Below, piece by piece: positions 8,032 to 17,279 of a stretch of DNA of 64,000 nucleotides. This DNA is from Idiomarina loihiensis. GTDB taxonomy: Bacteria; Pseudomonadota; Gammaproteobacteria; Enterobacterales; Alteromonadaceae. Location: positions 310,001 to 374,000 of the forward strand of contig NZ_CP074112.1 of the NCBI RefSeq assembly GCF_024584785.1, in the 5' to 3' direction. The notes under the pieces were generated by a model that worked only from the letters and a program-made list of their open reading frames with translations, was not told where the DNA came from and ran no database searches. The first letter of the stretch is position 1. Each line of letters opens with the position of its first letter. Position numbers and translations under genes: made by a program.

Positions 8032-9161
8032 TAACGCGTCTCCCCTAAAACACGAACCTGTTGCCCATCACTGATAAAGGCTGCTCCGGCTGCTACGTAT
8101 CTCTCTCCGAGTTCCAACTCAGCATTAATAATGTAGCCTGACGGTTGAATATCGACAATTTGTACAGGTTTTTTACTAACGGTATTGGACTCACCGTTAA
8201 AGGAGTAGAGGAAAGCGCTGTTACTTGTTGCTTCAATATAAACTGCGCCGTGAGGAACCAAGAGAACGTTTTCACTATTTTTCAGACGATAGTTCACTGC
8301 AACCACGAGACCTGGCGGTAAAAAATTTCCCTCTGGCACTTGTATACGCAGTTTAACAGGCAAGCTCAAGCCATTACTTGCGCGCTCTGCAATATGAGAC
8401 AACTCAGCCTCAAAAGACGCCCCTTGATGACTAATACTGATAATCTGTTCATTTGTAGAACGTAGAGCATTTGCCAAAGGTACGGGGATTGATGATTCAA
8501 CAATAAGTTGCGCTGAACTGTCGAAAGTAAATATGACCTGATTCTGAGCCACCTCTTCAAAGGGTTCCACTTGTCTGGTAGAGACAACACCATCATAGGG
8601 GGCTTTTATTACTGCTTGAGAAAGTTCTCTTTCTGTGAGTCTGACTCGGCTTTGTGCTTCACGCACAGAGGCTTGAGCTGTTAAGAAAAGTGTTCTTGCC
8701 GCCTCTAAATCTTGCTGGGAAACTGCGTTATTTGATTTGAGATGATTAAGCCGTTCATAGTTTGCTTGGTGTTCTTCAAGCGCGATCTGCGCTTTTGAGG
8801 CTTCAGAGCGGGCGTTATCAACTGCTAGTTGATAAGGCTCCAAATCCAGTGTTGCCATGATATCGCCCGCTTTTAACCGGCTACCAATATCCACCTGCAC
8901 CTTTTGCACTTTGCCAGGAACGCCAAACGAGAGCTGCGCTCTGCTCTCTGTTTGTGTTATTCCAGAAAAGCGAGATTCTTGGTAATGCGCGTTTGCACCC
9001 ACTTCGTTGAGTGTTACCACTCGAATGTTCTGTTCAGTGGGCTCAGGTATACTTTCACTGCTACAACCCTGTAATAAGACAAGTAGGCAAACTAATGCAT
9101 ATTTACTAAATTTCCTTAATAATATAACTGATCGTTCGAGTATATAAAATGGCGAACTCAT
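8031..9161 (-). CDS. RND efflux periplasmic adaptor (membrane fusion lipoprotein)
   Basis: The 376-residue HlyD/AcrA-type adaptor has a lipobox LLQGC with the lipidated cysteine at residue 33 after a hydrophobic helix. Next comes the biotinyl-lipoyl-like segment (GKVQKVQVDIGSRLKAGD), a coiled-coil hairpin (about 105-175), and the beta-barrel and membrane-proximal domains. It bridges the RND pump and an outer-membrane channel. The ATG at 9161 has AGAGG seven bases upstream. The signal n-region is long (about 20 residues). It lies 34 bases after the TetR regulator in the same operon. Confidence 0.9.
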   Translation of the reverse strand: MSSPFYILERSVILLRKFSKYALVCLLVLLQGCSSESIPEPTEQNIRVVTLNEVGANAHYQESRFSGITQTESRAQLSFGVPGKVQKVQVDIGSRLKAGDIMATLDLEPYQLAVDNARSEASKAQIALEEHQANYERLNHLKSNNAVSQQDLEAARTLFLTAQASVREAQSRVRLTERELSQAVIKAPYDGVVSTRQVEPFEEVAQNQVIFTFDSSAQLIVESSIPVPLANALRSTNEQIISISHQGASFEAELSHIAERASNGLSLPVKLRIQVPEGNFLPPGLVVAVNYRLKNSENVLLVPHGAVYIEATSNSAFLYSFNGESNTVSKKPVQIVDIQPSGYIINAELELGERYVAAGAAFISDGQQVRVLGETR

Positions 9162-9195
9162 AACAAACCCTCTTGAGGTATGGCTTAAATATTAA

Positions 9196-9786
9196 TTACT
9201 TTTTTGGTGTAAGAAGGGTCTGAACAAGCTGACGTAAAAGTTCACGCGAATACTCGATATCCGCAGTCGCTATCTGGCAGGACAAACCATCAATGTAGGC
9301 AAAGATATAGTGTGTTATTTGCTCGGGTGTGAGCAAATAACTTGTCTCATCTTTATCCTGTAATTTCTTGATCATGGTACAACAGGTGTCAAAGAGCTCT
9401 TGACCTGAATCCTGTACCGCTTTCTTAATTTCTGGGTTTCTGGATGACTCTGCGAGGATCTCCAGATACATAATAGTTCCTATTTTATCGCCTGTGAGAT
9501 AGGCCTCTTGCTCCAAAGCATCCATGAAATCACTAGCGCTCTCAATTCTTCTCAAAGCATCGAGATCTCTGGAAGAATAGCGCTTGGCGATTTCCAGAAT
9601 GAGTTCATTTTTTGAGGCGAAGTATTGATAGAGACTTGCCTGGCTGACTTTTGCAACACGAGAAATCTCCGCCATGCCAGCGCCATGAAAGCCTTTTTTA
9701 ACAAAGCATTGCACAGCACCATCAAGAATAGCCTCGATTTTAGCCTCTCGAGCTGCATAATTCACTGGACGACCTAAATTAGACAT
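9196..9786 (-). CDS. TetR-family repressor of the efflux operon
   Basis: The 196-residue protein has an N-terminal helix-turn-helix typical of TetR regulators (about residues 15-62; AEISRVAKVSQASLYQYF is the recognition segment) and a divergent C-terminal ligand domain. It is the first gene of the adaptor-pump-export operon, so it likely represses its own transcription and that of the pump until a ligand binds. A near-palindrome directly upstream (9794-9813) is a candidate operator. The inducing ligand cannot be read from the sequence. Confidence 0.9.
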   Translation of the reverse strand: MSNLGRPVNYAAREAKIEAILDGAVQCFVKKGFHGAGMAEISRVAKVSQASLYQYFASKNELILEIAKRYSSRDLDALRRIESASDFMDALEQEAYLTGDKIGTIMYLEILAESSRNPEIKKAVQDSGQELFDTCCTMIKKLQDKDETSYLLTPEQITHYIFAYIDGLSCQIATADIEYSRELLRQLVQTLLTPKK

Positions 9787-9793
9787 AAAAGTA

Positions 9794-9813
9794 CCACTTA
9801 CTTTAGTGAGTGG
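9794..9813 (-). promoter_or_regulatory. Candidate TetR operator
   Basis: CCACTTAC-TTTA-GTGAGTGG is a near-perfect palindrome (one mismatch), ending eight bases from the regulator's start codon. Its position fits autorepression of the efflux operon. Confidence 0.55.
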
Positions 9814-10315
9814 TCAATCATATAAATGACGGTGATTCTTGTCAACTGATATCGTTTGTCTTAGAAGCCAACTTTTCAAAGTATTACCAACCTTGTTATT
9901 TTTCTAAAACGTGAAAAGGCCTCACAAGTATCTCAATTGAACGAGCAACTGGAAAACTATATGGCCAAAGTATATTTGAATGAACCAATGCAATTGGTTG
10001 GATACTGATGATCTGACAGGTTAGCCCGATAAATTTTCACATTTTTATTGAAATCCTGAGCTCTTGAGGTTTTTCTTTTAAGCATCATGTTCACAGCGAA
10101 AACAAAGCGGACATTAGCAAGAACATTTTAGAACGGATGACATTTCCTCTTTTCGCTCAAAGCGGTCCAAGTATAAATTTGGCTCGTTAACGCTAGTTGT
10201 TGCTACTAGTCATAACAGCTAGTCAGAAACACACACAATTCCTTCATCTATCTGTCCAATCGCTCTAACGGGGATCTTTAGCATGTTAGCTCTATGAAAT
10301 TTTCTGGAGCTGACA
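9814..10315. other. Gap between the cargo genes and traF
   Basis: Apart from the possible gene remnant ending at 10008, no gene is seen here. The region must hold the promoter of the efflux operon (left side) and probably a promoter for traF-traH-traG (right side). CAAAGCGGTC at 10158-10167 repeats a string found at the left border of the cargo. I could not identify a convincing -35/-10 pair. Confidence 0.5.
9864..10008 (+). pseudogene. Possible 3' remnant of an unknown gene
   Basis: An open plus-strand frame ends with TGA at 10006-10008 and reads like coding sequence: a helical, glutamine- and glutamate-rich stretch (SQLNEQLENYMAKVYLNEP) with no good start upstream. A stop codon interrupts the frame just before base 9866. 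It may be the tail of a gene removed when the cargo was inserted upstream of traF. It could also be chance. Confidence 0.3.
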
Positions 10316-11260
10316 ATGAGAACGCCTTTGTTACCTTGGTTCATCCTATGGGTGACCATCCCAATCATTATTTTCTTTCTTTTAATCCTGCCCGCCCATG
10401 CCAGTGATGGGCCATTCTATCAACGTGGTCAGGAAGGCTGGTTTTGGTATCAGGTCATTCCTGAACCTGAACAGCCTGATGAGCTGATAGAGCCGGAATC
10501 TGGTGTCGTGGAGTCCAGTCAGAGCGAACTAAAGCCCTTCAGTGCCGCATGGTTCCGAGAGCATATGCAATCGTTTATGGACAAGGCAATTGATGAACCA
10601 ACGACTGAAAACGTCAGAGCCTATCTGTATCTTCAGCGCGTTATGATGGATAAAGGCTCACTATTTGCTGATGTTAGTCAGCAGGTGGTCATGGGCGATC
10701 CTGTTTTGGATGAAATCAGTCGCAGACCCTTGGCGACCTATGCTGCCAATCGGATGGATCGAGAAGCTGGCGCTCAACGTGATGTAGCTTTAGGTGAAGT
10801 AGCGAAGCGGGCTGGTTTGTTCTTTTTCTATCGTTCGGATTGCCCTTATTGCCATGCTCAAGCGCCTATCATCGAATCTATGGCCTTGAACTATGGGTTC
10901 GAGGTGTTTGCTATTGCTGTCGATGGCTTGCCTTTACCCGGTGGAGAGTTTCCCAATTACAAAGTCGATTCAGGACAAGCACAATCCTTGTCCGTTACGA
11001 CTGTCCCTGCCGTGTTCTTAGTTGACCCGCCTAACGTTATTACTCCGATTGGACAAGGAGCAATGAGCCTTGATGAGCTCAATAATCGAATCATTCTCGC
11101 AGCCCATCAAGCCGGTTGGATTGACGATCAAACTTACTATGCCACCAGACCTGTTCAACCCGGCGTGTCACTCGCGATGTCAGCCCAAGAGCTTAACGAA
11201 AAGATATTACAGGACCCTGAGTTCCTTGTTCGCTATCTGCGTGTACAAGGAGGGTTATAA
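10316..11260 (+). CDS. traF: TraF, conjugative pilus assembly thioredoxin-like protein
   Basis: The 314-residue protein has an N-terminal signal peptide (hydrophobic 8-26, likely cut after AHA at 28) and a C-terminal thioredoxin-like domain. Unlike F-plasmid TraF, which lacks the motif, this one carries C176-P-Y-C179, and the cis-proline loop TTVPAVF is present. It should act in the periplasm in F-type pilus assembly, probably forming or reshuffling disulfides in TraH, TraU or TraW-like partners. It is the first gene of a traF-traH-traG set; traH begins two bases after its stop codon. Confidence 0.93.
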   Translation: MRTPLLPWFILWVTIPIIIFFLLILPAHASDGPFYQRGQEGWFWYQVIPEPEQPDELIEPESGVVESSQSELKPFSAAWFREHMQSFMDKAIDEPTTENVRAYLYLQRVMMDKGSLFADVSQQVVMGDPVLDEISRRPLATYAANRMDREAGAQRDVALGEVAKRAGLFFFYRSDCPYCHAQAPIIESMALNYGFEVFAIAVDGLPLPGGEFPNYKVDSGQAQSLSVTTVPAVFLVDPPNVITPIGQGAMSLDELNNRIILAAHQAGWIDDQTYYATRPVQPGVSLAMSAQELNEKILQDPEFLVRYLRVQGGL

Positions 11261-11262
11261 CA

Positions 11263-12651
11263 ATGAAAAAAGTATTTCGAGTATCGCTAATCGCCTGTGC
11301 GATTGGTTTTTCATCTATGAGCCAAGCAAGCTTGCAACAGGAGATGAACCAGTTGTTTGGTTCAATGACCAACACCACTGCGCCTGGTGTATTCGAGAGT
11401 CAGCGGCGTGGCGTTATATCTGGAGGAAGCGTTGTTGTTCGTAACAGGATCATGAACGAGAACCTCGTCTCTATGGTGCCACCGTCATTCCAAGCCGGTT
11501 GTGGCGGCATTGATATGTTCGCGGGAAGTTTGTCATTTGTTAACGCGGATCAGTTTGTTCAATTACTTCGCTCTGTTGCTGCAAACGCCAAGGGGTATGC
11601 ATTCCAATTGGCGCTCAGTGCTATGTGTGAGAAATGCTCCCAGCACATGGAGACACTGCAAAAGAAAATCCAGCAGTTGAACGAGTATTTTGGTAATTCC
11701 TGTCAAATGGCTCAGGGAGTCGTGAACGATACCCTGGCTGCTTTTGGTAAAAAGGGGCAAACAGAAGCCAGCATGTTGAGCTCACTTAAAGGGGCTGGGG
11801 ACATTTTTACCAGTTGGAGTGAGTCCAATGGTAAGAACCCATATGAGAACGCTTCGAGTGTCGCGGCATCTGATGTAAACAGAACGATTAAAGGTAACTT
11901 GGTTTGGCGAGCACTGAAACGTCATTCGGCATCAAGCTGGTTTGCATCGGGGGATGACCGTTTTCTTGAAGCAGTTATGTCGGTGACGGGTTCGATCATC
12001 GTTGGTGATCTAGCTAATGCCGCTGATGGCCAAGGTAAAGCCCCGAAACTGACCAGACTGAATGGCAATACAGTGACTATTGAGCATCTAATTCACGGCG
12101 GTAACGTCGCTATGTACCGATGTGACACAGTGACACAAGACGGCTGTCTGAATCCGACAATCACTAACGTGACCCTGACGGGGTTATCAACCCAAGTAGA
12201 AAATTTACTTCTTGGTACAGGTTCCAGTAACGGCATTATTTTTAAGTTTGCTCGAAATACAGGAGCTGCTAGCACCACCGAAAAGGCTTTTATGACATCG
12301 GCTCCTGCGAGCATTGGCGGCATGATTCGAACACTTTCTGCATTAAATGAAGGGGCTGCTAGGTCGTTTGCTTCACGAGCGGCGCCATTTATTGCTGTTG
12401 AGATGGCCCGAGCATTGGTTGAAGACATGCTCAATGCAGCTAGAAGCACCTCTGGTGTAGAAGATCATGCCTATGCGAAGTTGTTAACTGAAGACCTTGA
12501 ACGTGCACGTCGCCAAATCAATGAGGAATACGCCGCGTTACAGCGAAGATACGGTTCAGAGCAAGAATTGCTGGCGCATTTTAATCAGGTGATTCAGACC
12601 ATTCGCAAGCAGCGTTATTACACCGTTAAATCTACGGCACTGGGGGAATAG
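11263..12651 (+). CDS. traH: TraH, conjugative pilus assembly protein
   Basis: The 462-residue protein has a signal peptide (cleavage likely after SQA, near residue 23), the characteristic CGGIDMFAGSLSF block near residue 75, paired cysteines (MCEKC) and a C-terminal coiled-coil stretch (about 405-440). TraH is a periplasmic or outer-membrane-associated component needed for F-type pilus assembly. The length matches F-like TraH. It is followed by traG after three bases, consistent with one transcript. Confidence 0.93.
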   Translation: MKKVFRVSLIACAIGFSSMSQASLQQEMNQLFGSMTNTTAPGVFESQRRGVISGGSVVVRNRIMNENLVSMVPPSFQAGCGGIDMFAGSLSFVNADQFVQLLRSVAANAKGYAFQLALSAMCEKCSQHMETLQKKIQQLNEYFGNSCQMAQGVVNDTLAAFGKKGQTEASMLSSLKGAGDIFTSWSESNGKNPYENASSVAASDVNRTIKGNLVWRALKRHSASSWFASGDDRFLEAVMSVTGSIIVGDLANAADGQGKAPKLTRLNGNTVTIEHLIHGGNVAMYRCDTVTQDGCLNPTITNVTLTGLSTQVENLLLGTGSSNGIIFKFARNTGAASTTEKAFMTSAPASIGGMIRTLSALNEGAARSFASRAAPFIAVEMARALVEDMLNAARSTSGVEDHAYAKLLTEDLERARRQINEEYAALQRRYGSEQELLAHFNQVIQTIRKQRYYTVKSTALGE

Positions 12652-12654
12652 ATA

Positions 12655-15600
12655 ATGTGGGAAATCTATTCCATCGGGGATTCGGCTTTTTTAGAGCAGG
12701 TCTTGAACGCTGTCGCGATGATCACTGGTACAGGCGACTTTACTTCAATGGTTCGCATTGGCTTACTCATTGGAGTATTGATGGTCTCTGTTCAGGCCTT
12801 AATACAAGGTGGTCGTGGGATTAACTTTCAACACGTTTTAGTCTCATGGCTAGTCTTTGCAACCATGTTTGGACCCAGTACCCGCGTGAGCATTGAGGAT
12901 GCGTACACGGGACAAGTTCGAGTGGTTGATAATGTGCCCATCGGTGTTGCTGCCGCAGGCAGTACGATTTCGACTGTTGGCTTTCAAATCACGCGATTGT
13001 TTGAAACCGCCTTCTCAACTCCCGCCATGACGGAATACGGCTTTGCATCCAGTTTACAGTCACTGATTAAAGTGAGAAAACAGGTGATGGATCGCTCTGG
13101 TTTGGGTGATGCAAATCGTGTCGCCGGTTCGGACATCGAGCAATCGTGGCTTAACTACATCAAAGAGTGCACCTTGATTGGTATCGACATTGGACAAAAG
13201 AACCTCGATCAGGTGCTGAGTGACCCCAACCCGATGACTGCGATTAGGTTTGATTCGCGCATTTATGGCACGCGCATCATGCTCAGTGGTAGCAGTAGCG
13301 ATTTGGACTGCACCGATGCTTATAGTCAGCTGAAACTCATGACAGAATCAACCTTCATTCCAAGGCTTAAACAGGTTCTGTCAGCCTCATTGGGGACTTC
13401 GTCTGCAACGGACACTGATGACGTGATCCGAAATGCACTGAATAACCTTGGTTTAGCTTCGGTTAACACCCAAGAGTACATGACCGCGTCAGTGCTTTTG
13501 CCTATTTATGAGCAAAGCGTGACAGGCAAGTATATGGATGATCAAGCTTTCACCGCAGCCGTGATGGTTAACCAAGCGATTGAGCAGCGCAATACACAAT
13601 GGGCGGCGGAGCAGACCCTGTTCCAAAGTATCGTACGTCCGATGATGACGTTTTTTGAGGGGTTCATTTACGCCATCACCCCATTGATGGCCTTTGTGAT
13701 TGCCCTTGGCCAAATCGGGATGCGAATGGCCGGGAAGTACTTGTTAATCCTGCTTTGGATTCAACTTTGGATGCCTGTCATGGCCATTATTAACCTATAT
13801 ATCCATTTAACTGTTGCTGGGAAAATGTCGGCTCTTGATGCCTTTGCAGGTACAGAAGTGCCATCTTTTGCTGGGATGATGCAGATGGATTCAGTGCTGC
13901 AAACCTGGATAGCTACTGGCGGCATGTTGGCGTCGAGTGTTCCGGCGATTTCGCTCATGCTCGTGTATGGCTCAGCAATAACCGCTACCCACTTGGCTGG
14001 ACGTCTTCAAAACGGTGATGCAATTGATGAAAAGATGGCAAGTCCAGATGTCGCGAAAAATGCCCCGGTGATGCAATCACAGTCAATGTTCCAAAATTCA
14101 GCCCTCACTGGTTCTGCTATGACCGGCGCGTCAAACCTACTTAGCAGTTTCTCTGTCGGAAATGCGGTGGGTTCAATGGTCGGCTCTGCAAAAGAATCCA
14201 TGACTCAGGCAACTCAAGCCTTTAGCCGTCAAGTTGGCAACACCATGAGCCGAACTTTTGGTGAAAAGCTAAGTTACGACAACCTTTCTTCGGTTGGACG
14301 TCAGATTGGTTCTTCTAATTCCGCATCTAGCGCCGTTGTTAATCAGGTCACTGATGACCTGCAAACACGGTATGGTTTCGGTGACGATAAAAAAGACGCT
14401 GTACGTGGCTTGGTATCGGGCGTGTTATCTGGCGGACTAAGGGTTGGTGGCGATGGAACCATTACTAATCCCGGTGAGAAAGAAGTTGCCGATAAGGGTT
14501 TTCTTGGGAGGCTTCTTGGAACGGGAGGCAATGATTCTCCACAAGGTAATTTGCCTGGAGTTGATAAGCCAGATTCATCTCGTGTACCAAAACTATCAAG
14601 GGTACGAGCTGGGTTGGATCTAGGTGGTAACTTTAGTGGCCAAGTTGAGTCGTCAGAAGGCAGTTCTCGGTCTACGACCGCAAATACGCTCACTGGGGAG
14701 ATGCAAAGCTTGGCATCGAGTGATTCACGACGTGCTGAGTTTCGCGATGCGATGGTTAAGGACCTTTCAGATTCAAGACGCTCTGGCGTTGAGATGTCGT
14801 TGTCTAATCAAGACTATCAGTCACTTCAGAGTTCAGCACAAGACGTTATCACGGCATCAAACCGCTTTAGTGAGCTTGATCAGGCCAGCTACAGTCTATC
14901 AGGACAAAGGAACACGGATGGTGCGACGTTAACTCGATTAGCAGCGGATAATCCTGAAGTCATGGATTATTTAGGTCGCTATATGAACCAGCATGTTGAA
15001 GCAGGTAACCGATTACGTGAAAACCTTCCAATGTATCAGCGCTTGCTACCTGATGATAATCAGGCGTATGTGGCCGCAGCTATGGAGTCTTTAACCTATA
15101 GCAACTCCTCGACGCCCGCTGAACGAGACAATGACTATCAAGCAGCAATGACTGTTATGGCCATGGCTACCGGAGCCGATTTACGATCTATTCAGCCACG
15201 CTCTAATGAAGGCTTGTCATCAACTGCACCTACTTTTGGTGGCACTCAAAGCCAAGTGGAATCGGGTGTATTGGGCGGCTACGAGGATGCTGCAACTGTT
15301 CAAACTCAGTTCAACGCAGCTCAATCAGCTTACCAAACTAATTTGTCTGGTGTTGATGGACAACTAAATGCGCATCAACAACAAGCCCAACAGGCCGTAG
15401 TTTCTGACACAAGTACCTATCAATCTGGACTAAACAGTGAAGCTGGCTCTCAGTGGCGATCTCGCATTATGGCTGATGATAGCGGAGTTTCTGGTGCTGA
15501 AATGTTCTTCAACAGCGCCAGTGCTATTGGTGACTTCAGTGGCAAGCATACTGATGCAGCACTGCATACCTTGAATCACTTTGGCGAAGACTATGAGAGT

Positions 15601-16224
15601 TACAAGGAGCAAGCACTTGAAGACCCTAGCTCACGAGGTTTCTTGCACAATGCAACGGTGGCCAGTAAATCAACCTGGGATGGCTTAAAAGCAGCCGTTG
15701 ACGCCGGAACCTCTTTGGAAAACCCATTGACGGCGTTTAATGATGCATACAGTGGATCGAGTTCGCAGTATGCCTCCGAAGTAAACTGGGGTACTAAGTC
15801 TGAAGCCATGTTGGCTGGGGCATTCGGTGCGGCAGTTAACAATCGATATGGTGAGTTCTTAGAACAGTATGCCGATGATTTTAAACAGGAAGCATACAGC
15901 GAAGGGCAGAGAATGGGATTGACCCCGATTCAAAGTCAAGTGTTCGCTCAAGCTTTCAATGAAGGTTTGGCGGGGCGCGTTTTCAACTCTGAAGACTCAT
16001 CGAGTTGGTCGCCTGAAATGCTTGGTCTAAGGGAGCAAATGCTAAATGAGTATCGTCAAAAAGATGAGAGCGGTGCTTACATCCCCGACAGTGTGTCCGA
16101 AGAAGATAAAGCATTTGTGGATAAGCAGATTGCAGTGATCTCAAATGCATCCCTCGCTGGAGATTATGCTCAGAACAACTTGATCGATATTAGGGCCTAT
16201 AACCAGGCTTCAGGAAGGAACTAA
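12655..16224 (+). CDS. traG: TraG, mating-pair stabilisation and exclusion-target protein
   Basis: The 1,189-residue F-type TraG has hydrophobic segments near 35-75 and 330-440, then a long hydrophilic C-terminal part rich in Ser, Gln and Ala. The N-terminal part acts in pilus assembly and the rest in mating-pair stabilisation. In SXT/R391 elements a three-residue patch at 606-608 determines which Eex protein it recognises. Here codons 606-608 (14470-14478) read P-G-E, the SXT-type sequence as I recall it, rather than the R391-type T-D-D. This predicts exclusion group S. Confidence 0.94.
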   Translation: MWEIYSIGDSAFLEQVLNAVAMITGTGDFTSMVRIGLLIGVLMVSVQALIQGGRGINFQHVLVSWLVFATMFGPSTRVSIEDAYTGQVRVVDNVPIGVAAAGSTISTVGFQITRLFETAFSTPAMTEYGFASSLQSLIKVRKQVMDRSGLGDANRVAGSDIEQSWLNYIKECTLIGIDIGQKNLDQVLSDPNPMTAIRFDSRIYGTRIMLSGSSSDLDCTDAYSQLKLMTESTFIPRLKQVLSASLGTSSATDTDDVIRNALNNLGLASVNTQEYMTASVLLPIYEQSVTGKYMDDQAFTAAVMVNQAIEQRNTQWAAEQTLFQSIVRPMMTFFEGFIYAITPLMAFVIALGQIGMRMAGKYLLILLWIQLWMPVMAIINLYIHLTVAGKMSALDAFAGTEVPSFAGMMQMDSVLQTWIATGGMLASSVPAISLMLVYGSAITATHLAGRLQNGDAIDEKMASPDVAKNAPVMQSQSMFQNSALTGSAMTGASNLLSSFSVGNAVGSMVGSAKESMTQATQAFSRQVGNTMSRTFGEKLSYDNLSSVGRQIGSSNSASSAVVNQVTDDLQTRYGFGDDKKDAVRGLVSGVLSGGLRVGGDGTITNPGEKEVADKGFLGRLLGTGGNDSPQGNLPGVDKPDSSRVPKLSRVRAGLDLGGNFSGQVESSEGSSRSTTANTLTGEMQSLASSDSRRAEFRDAMVKDLSDSRRSGVEMSLSNQDYQSLQSSAQDVITASNRFSELDQASYSLSGQRNTDGATLTRLAADNPEVMDYLGRYMNQHVEAGNRLRENLPMYQRLLPDDNQAYVAAAMESLTYSNSSTPAERDNDYQAAMTVMAMATGADLRSIQPRSNEGLSSTAPTFGGTQSQVESGVLGGYEDAATVQTQFNAAQSAYQTNLSGVDGQLNAHQQQAQQAVVSDTSTYQSGLNSEAGSQWRSRIMADDSGVSGAEMFFNSASAIGDFSGKHTDAALHTLNHFGEDYESYKEQALEDPSSRGFLHNATVASKSTWDGLKAAVDAGTSLENPLTAFNDAYSGSSSQYASEVNWGTKSEAMLAGAFGAAVNNRYGEFLEQYADDFKQEAYSEGQRMGLTPIQSQVFAQAFNEGLAGRVFNSEDSSSWSPEMLGLREQMLNEYRQKDESGAYIPDSVSEEDKAFVDKQIAVISNASLAGDYAQNNLIDIRAYNQASGRN

Positions 16225-16234
16225 AAACAGAAGG

Positions 16235-16266
16235 TAGCCAGCTTGTGATGGGCTGGCTATTTTTTT
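16235..16266 (+). terminator. Terminator after traG
   Basis: TAGCCAGC (16235-16242) pairs with GCTGGCTA (16252-16259), followed by seven Ts. It ends the tra transcript and overlaps the last codons of the convergent eex gene. Confidence 0.85.
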
Positions 16267-16688
16267 GGCTTTTTGGGATACCTTGGATAAAAGCCATCAA
16301 AAAACGAATGGAGCTTATACCAATACCATTTTTCTTCAATGCTCAAAGTTCTACCCGAATCTTTAACTTGGCTACTCAAGAATCTAATTCCAGTACAAAT
16401 AGCTAAGAAAAAGAGTCCCAAACCAACAATTGTCCAACTCGCTTGCCAATATGCGATTGCTACAAGCATAGTGATTATGGCTATAAGTCCGATGGGATTA
16501 CAGGTCGCTTTGAATCCCAAGTAGCTGAAAAAAACGACGGTGCAGAACAGAAATGGCAAAGCCGCTAACTTGGCAGATGCCGTTAATATTTCTGATGGAA
16601 AGAAATGAGCCGCTGCCAAAGTCGCCAGAAAAAGCCCCAGTGATATAAACCAGCAGCGTGCTGGTAAAGATTTAAGTAAGTTTGTCAT
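16257..16688 (-). CDS. eex: Eex entry-exclusion inner-membrane protein
   Basis: The ATG at 16688 gives 143 residues, the length I recall for SXT and R391 Eex. A longer GTG start at 16712 lacks a ribosome binding site. Three to four hydrophobic segments (about 12-105) are followed by a charged C-terminal tail rich in Trp, Tyr, Pro and Lys. In this family Eex sits in the recipient's inner membrane and blocks redundant transfer by recognising the donor's TraG. Position directly after traG supports the call. The matching TraG signature (P-G-E) suggests group S. Confidence 0.8.
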   Translation of the reverse strand: MTNLLKSLPARCWFISLGLFLATLAAAHFFPSEILTASAKLAALPFLFCTVVFFSYLGFKATCNPIGLIAIITMLVAIAYWQASWTIVGLGLFFLAICTGIRFLSSQVKDSGRTLSIEEKWYWYKLHSFFDGFYPRYPKKPKK

Positions 16689-16745
16689 CTTCTTAGTACT
16701 CTCAAAGTGCACAGACGGTGCACAATCAAATCATGCATCAGCATG

Positions 16746-17279
16746 TTAGTTCTCAAAAAGTGCTCTAGTGGTTTGCTCGGCCATAATCTCACACACAGGG
16801 CATTTAAGCTGAATGCGCTGTTGTGATACCGTCAAATACAGACTGCCGCATCGACACCGGTGTAAGGATGCAAGCTGTGATCTTAAATCACGAGCTAGAA
16901 CCCAACCTTCATTGATGGTCAGTTTTTTCCAGGGGATCTCAGCTGGAAGATCTGCTTCTTCTCTTGCAACCAAATACGCATCGTAAGCCTTCATCAAAGC
17001 ATCGATATTTAATTGCTTGTAGACATTATCACCACCAATATTGACATAAAGCGCCATAAGCAGGGAGCCTTCAACTAATGCTCTTCTGCTTTTGACGATG
17101 GCATCAGATTCTGGCAATTGACCAGGACAAGGTGACTTGCCAGTCACTTCTTTATGGAGCCTTCTGATAATGTGGATTGGCAAACCTGTATCGAGCGCGA
17201 TAATGGTTGTTCGAAATCCGTATTTAATAAGCAGCGAGGCTCGGGTAAATAGCTCACTTTTGGACAGGTTATCAATCAT
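16746..17279 (-). CDS. setD: SetD, FlhC-like transcription activator subunit
   Basis: The 177-residue protein resembles flagellar FlhC: an N-terminal helical DNA-binding region, the central Y-D-A-Y-L segment, and a C-terminal zinc site formed by C142, C144, C160 and C163. In SXT/R391 elements SetC and SetD together form the master activator of excision and transfer genes and are made after SetR repression is lifted. Its start overlaps the setC stop (ATGA). It is the distal gene of the operon transcribed leftward from the promoter facing setR. Confidence 0.93.
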   Translation of the reverse strand: MIDNLSKSELFTRASLLIKYGFRTTIIALDTGLPIHIIRRLHKEVTGKSPCPGQLPESDAIVKSRRALVEGSLLMALYVNIGGDNVYKQLNIDALMKAYDAYLVAREEADLPAEIPWKKLTINEGWVLARDLRSQLASLHRCRCGSLYLTVSQQRIQLKCPVCEIMAEQTTRALFEN

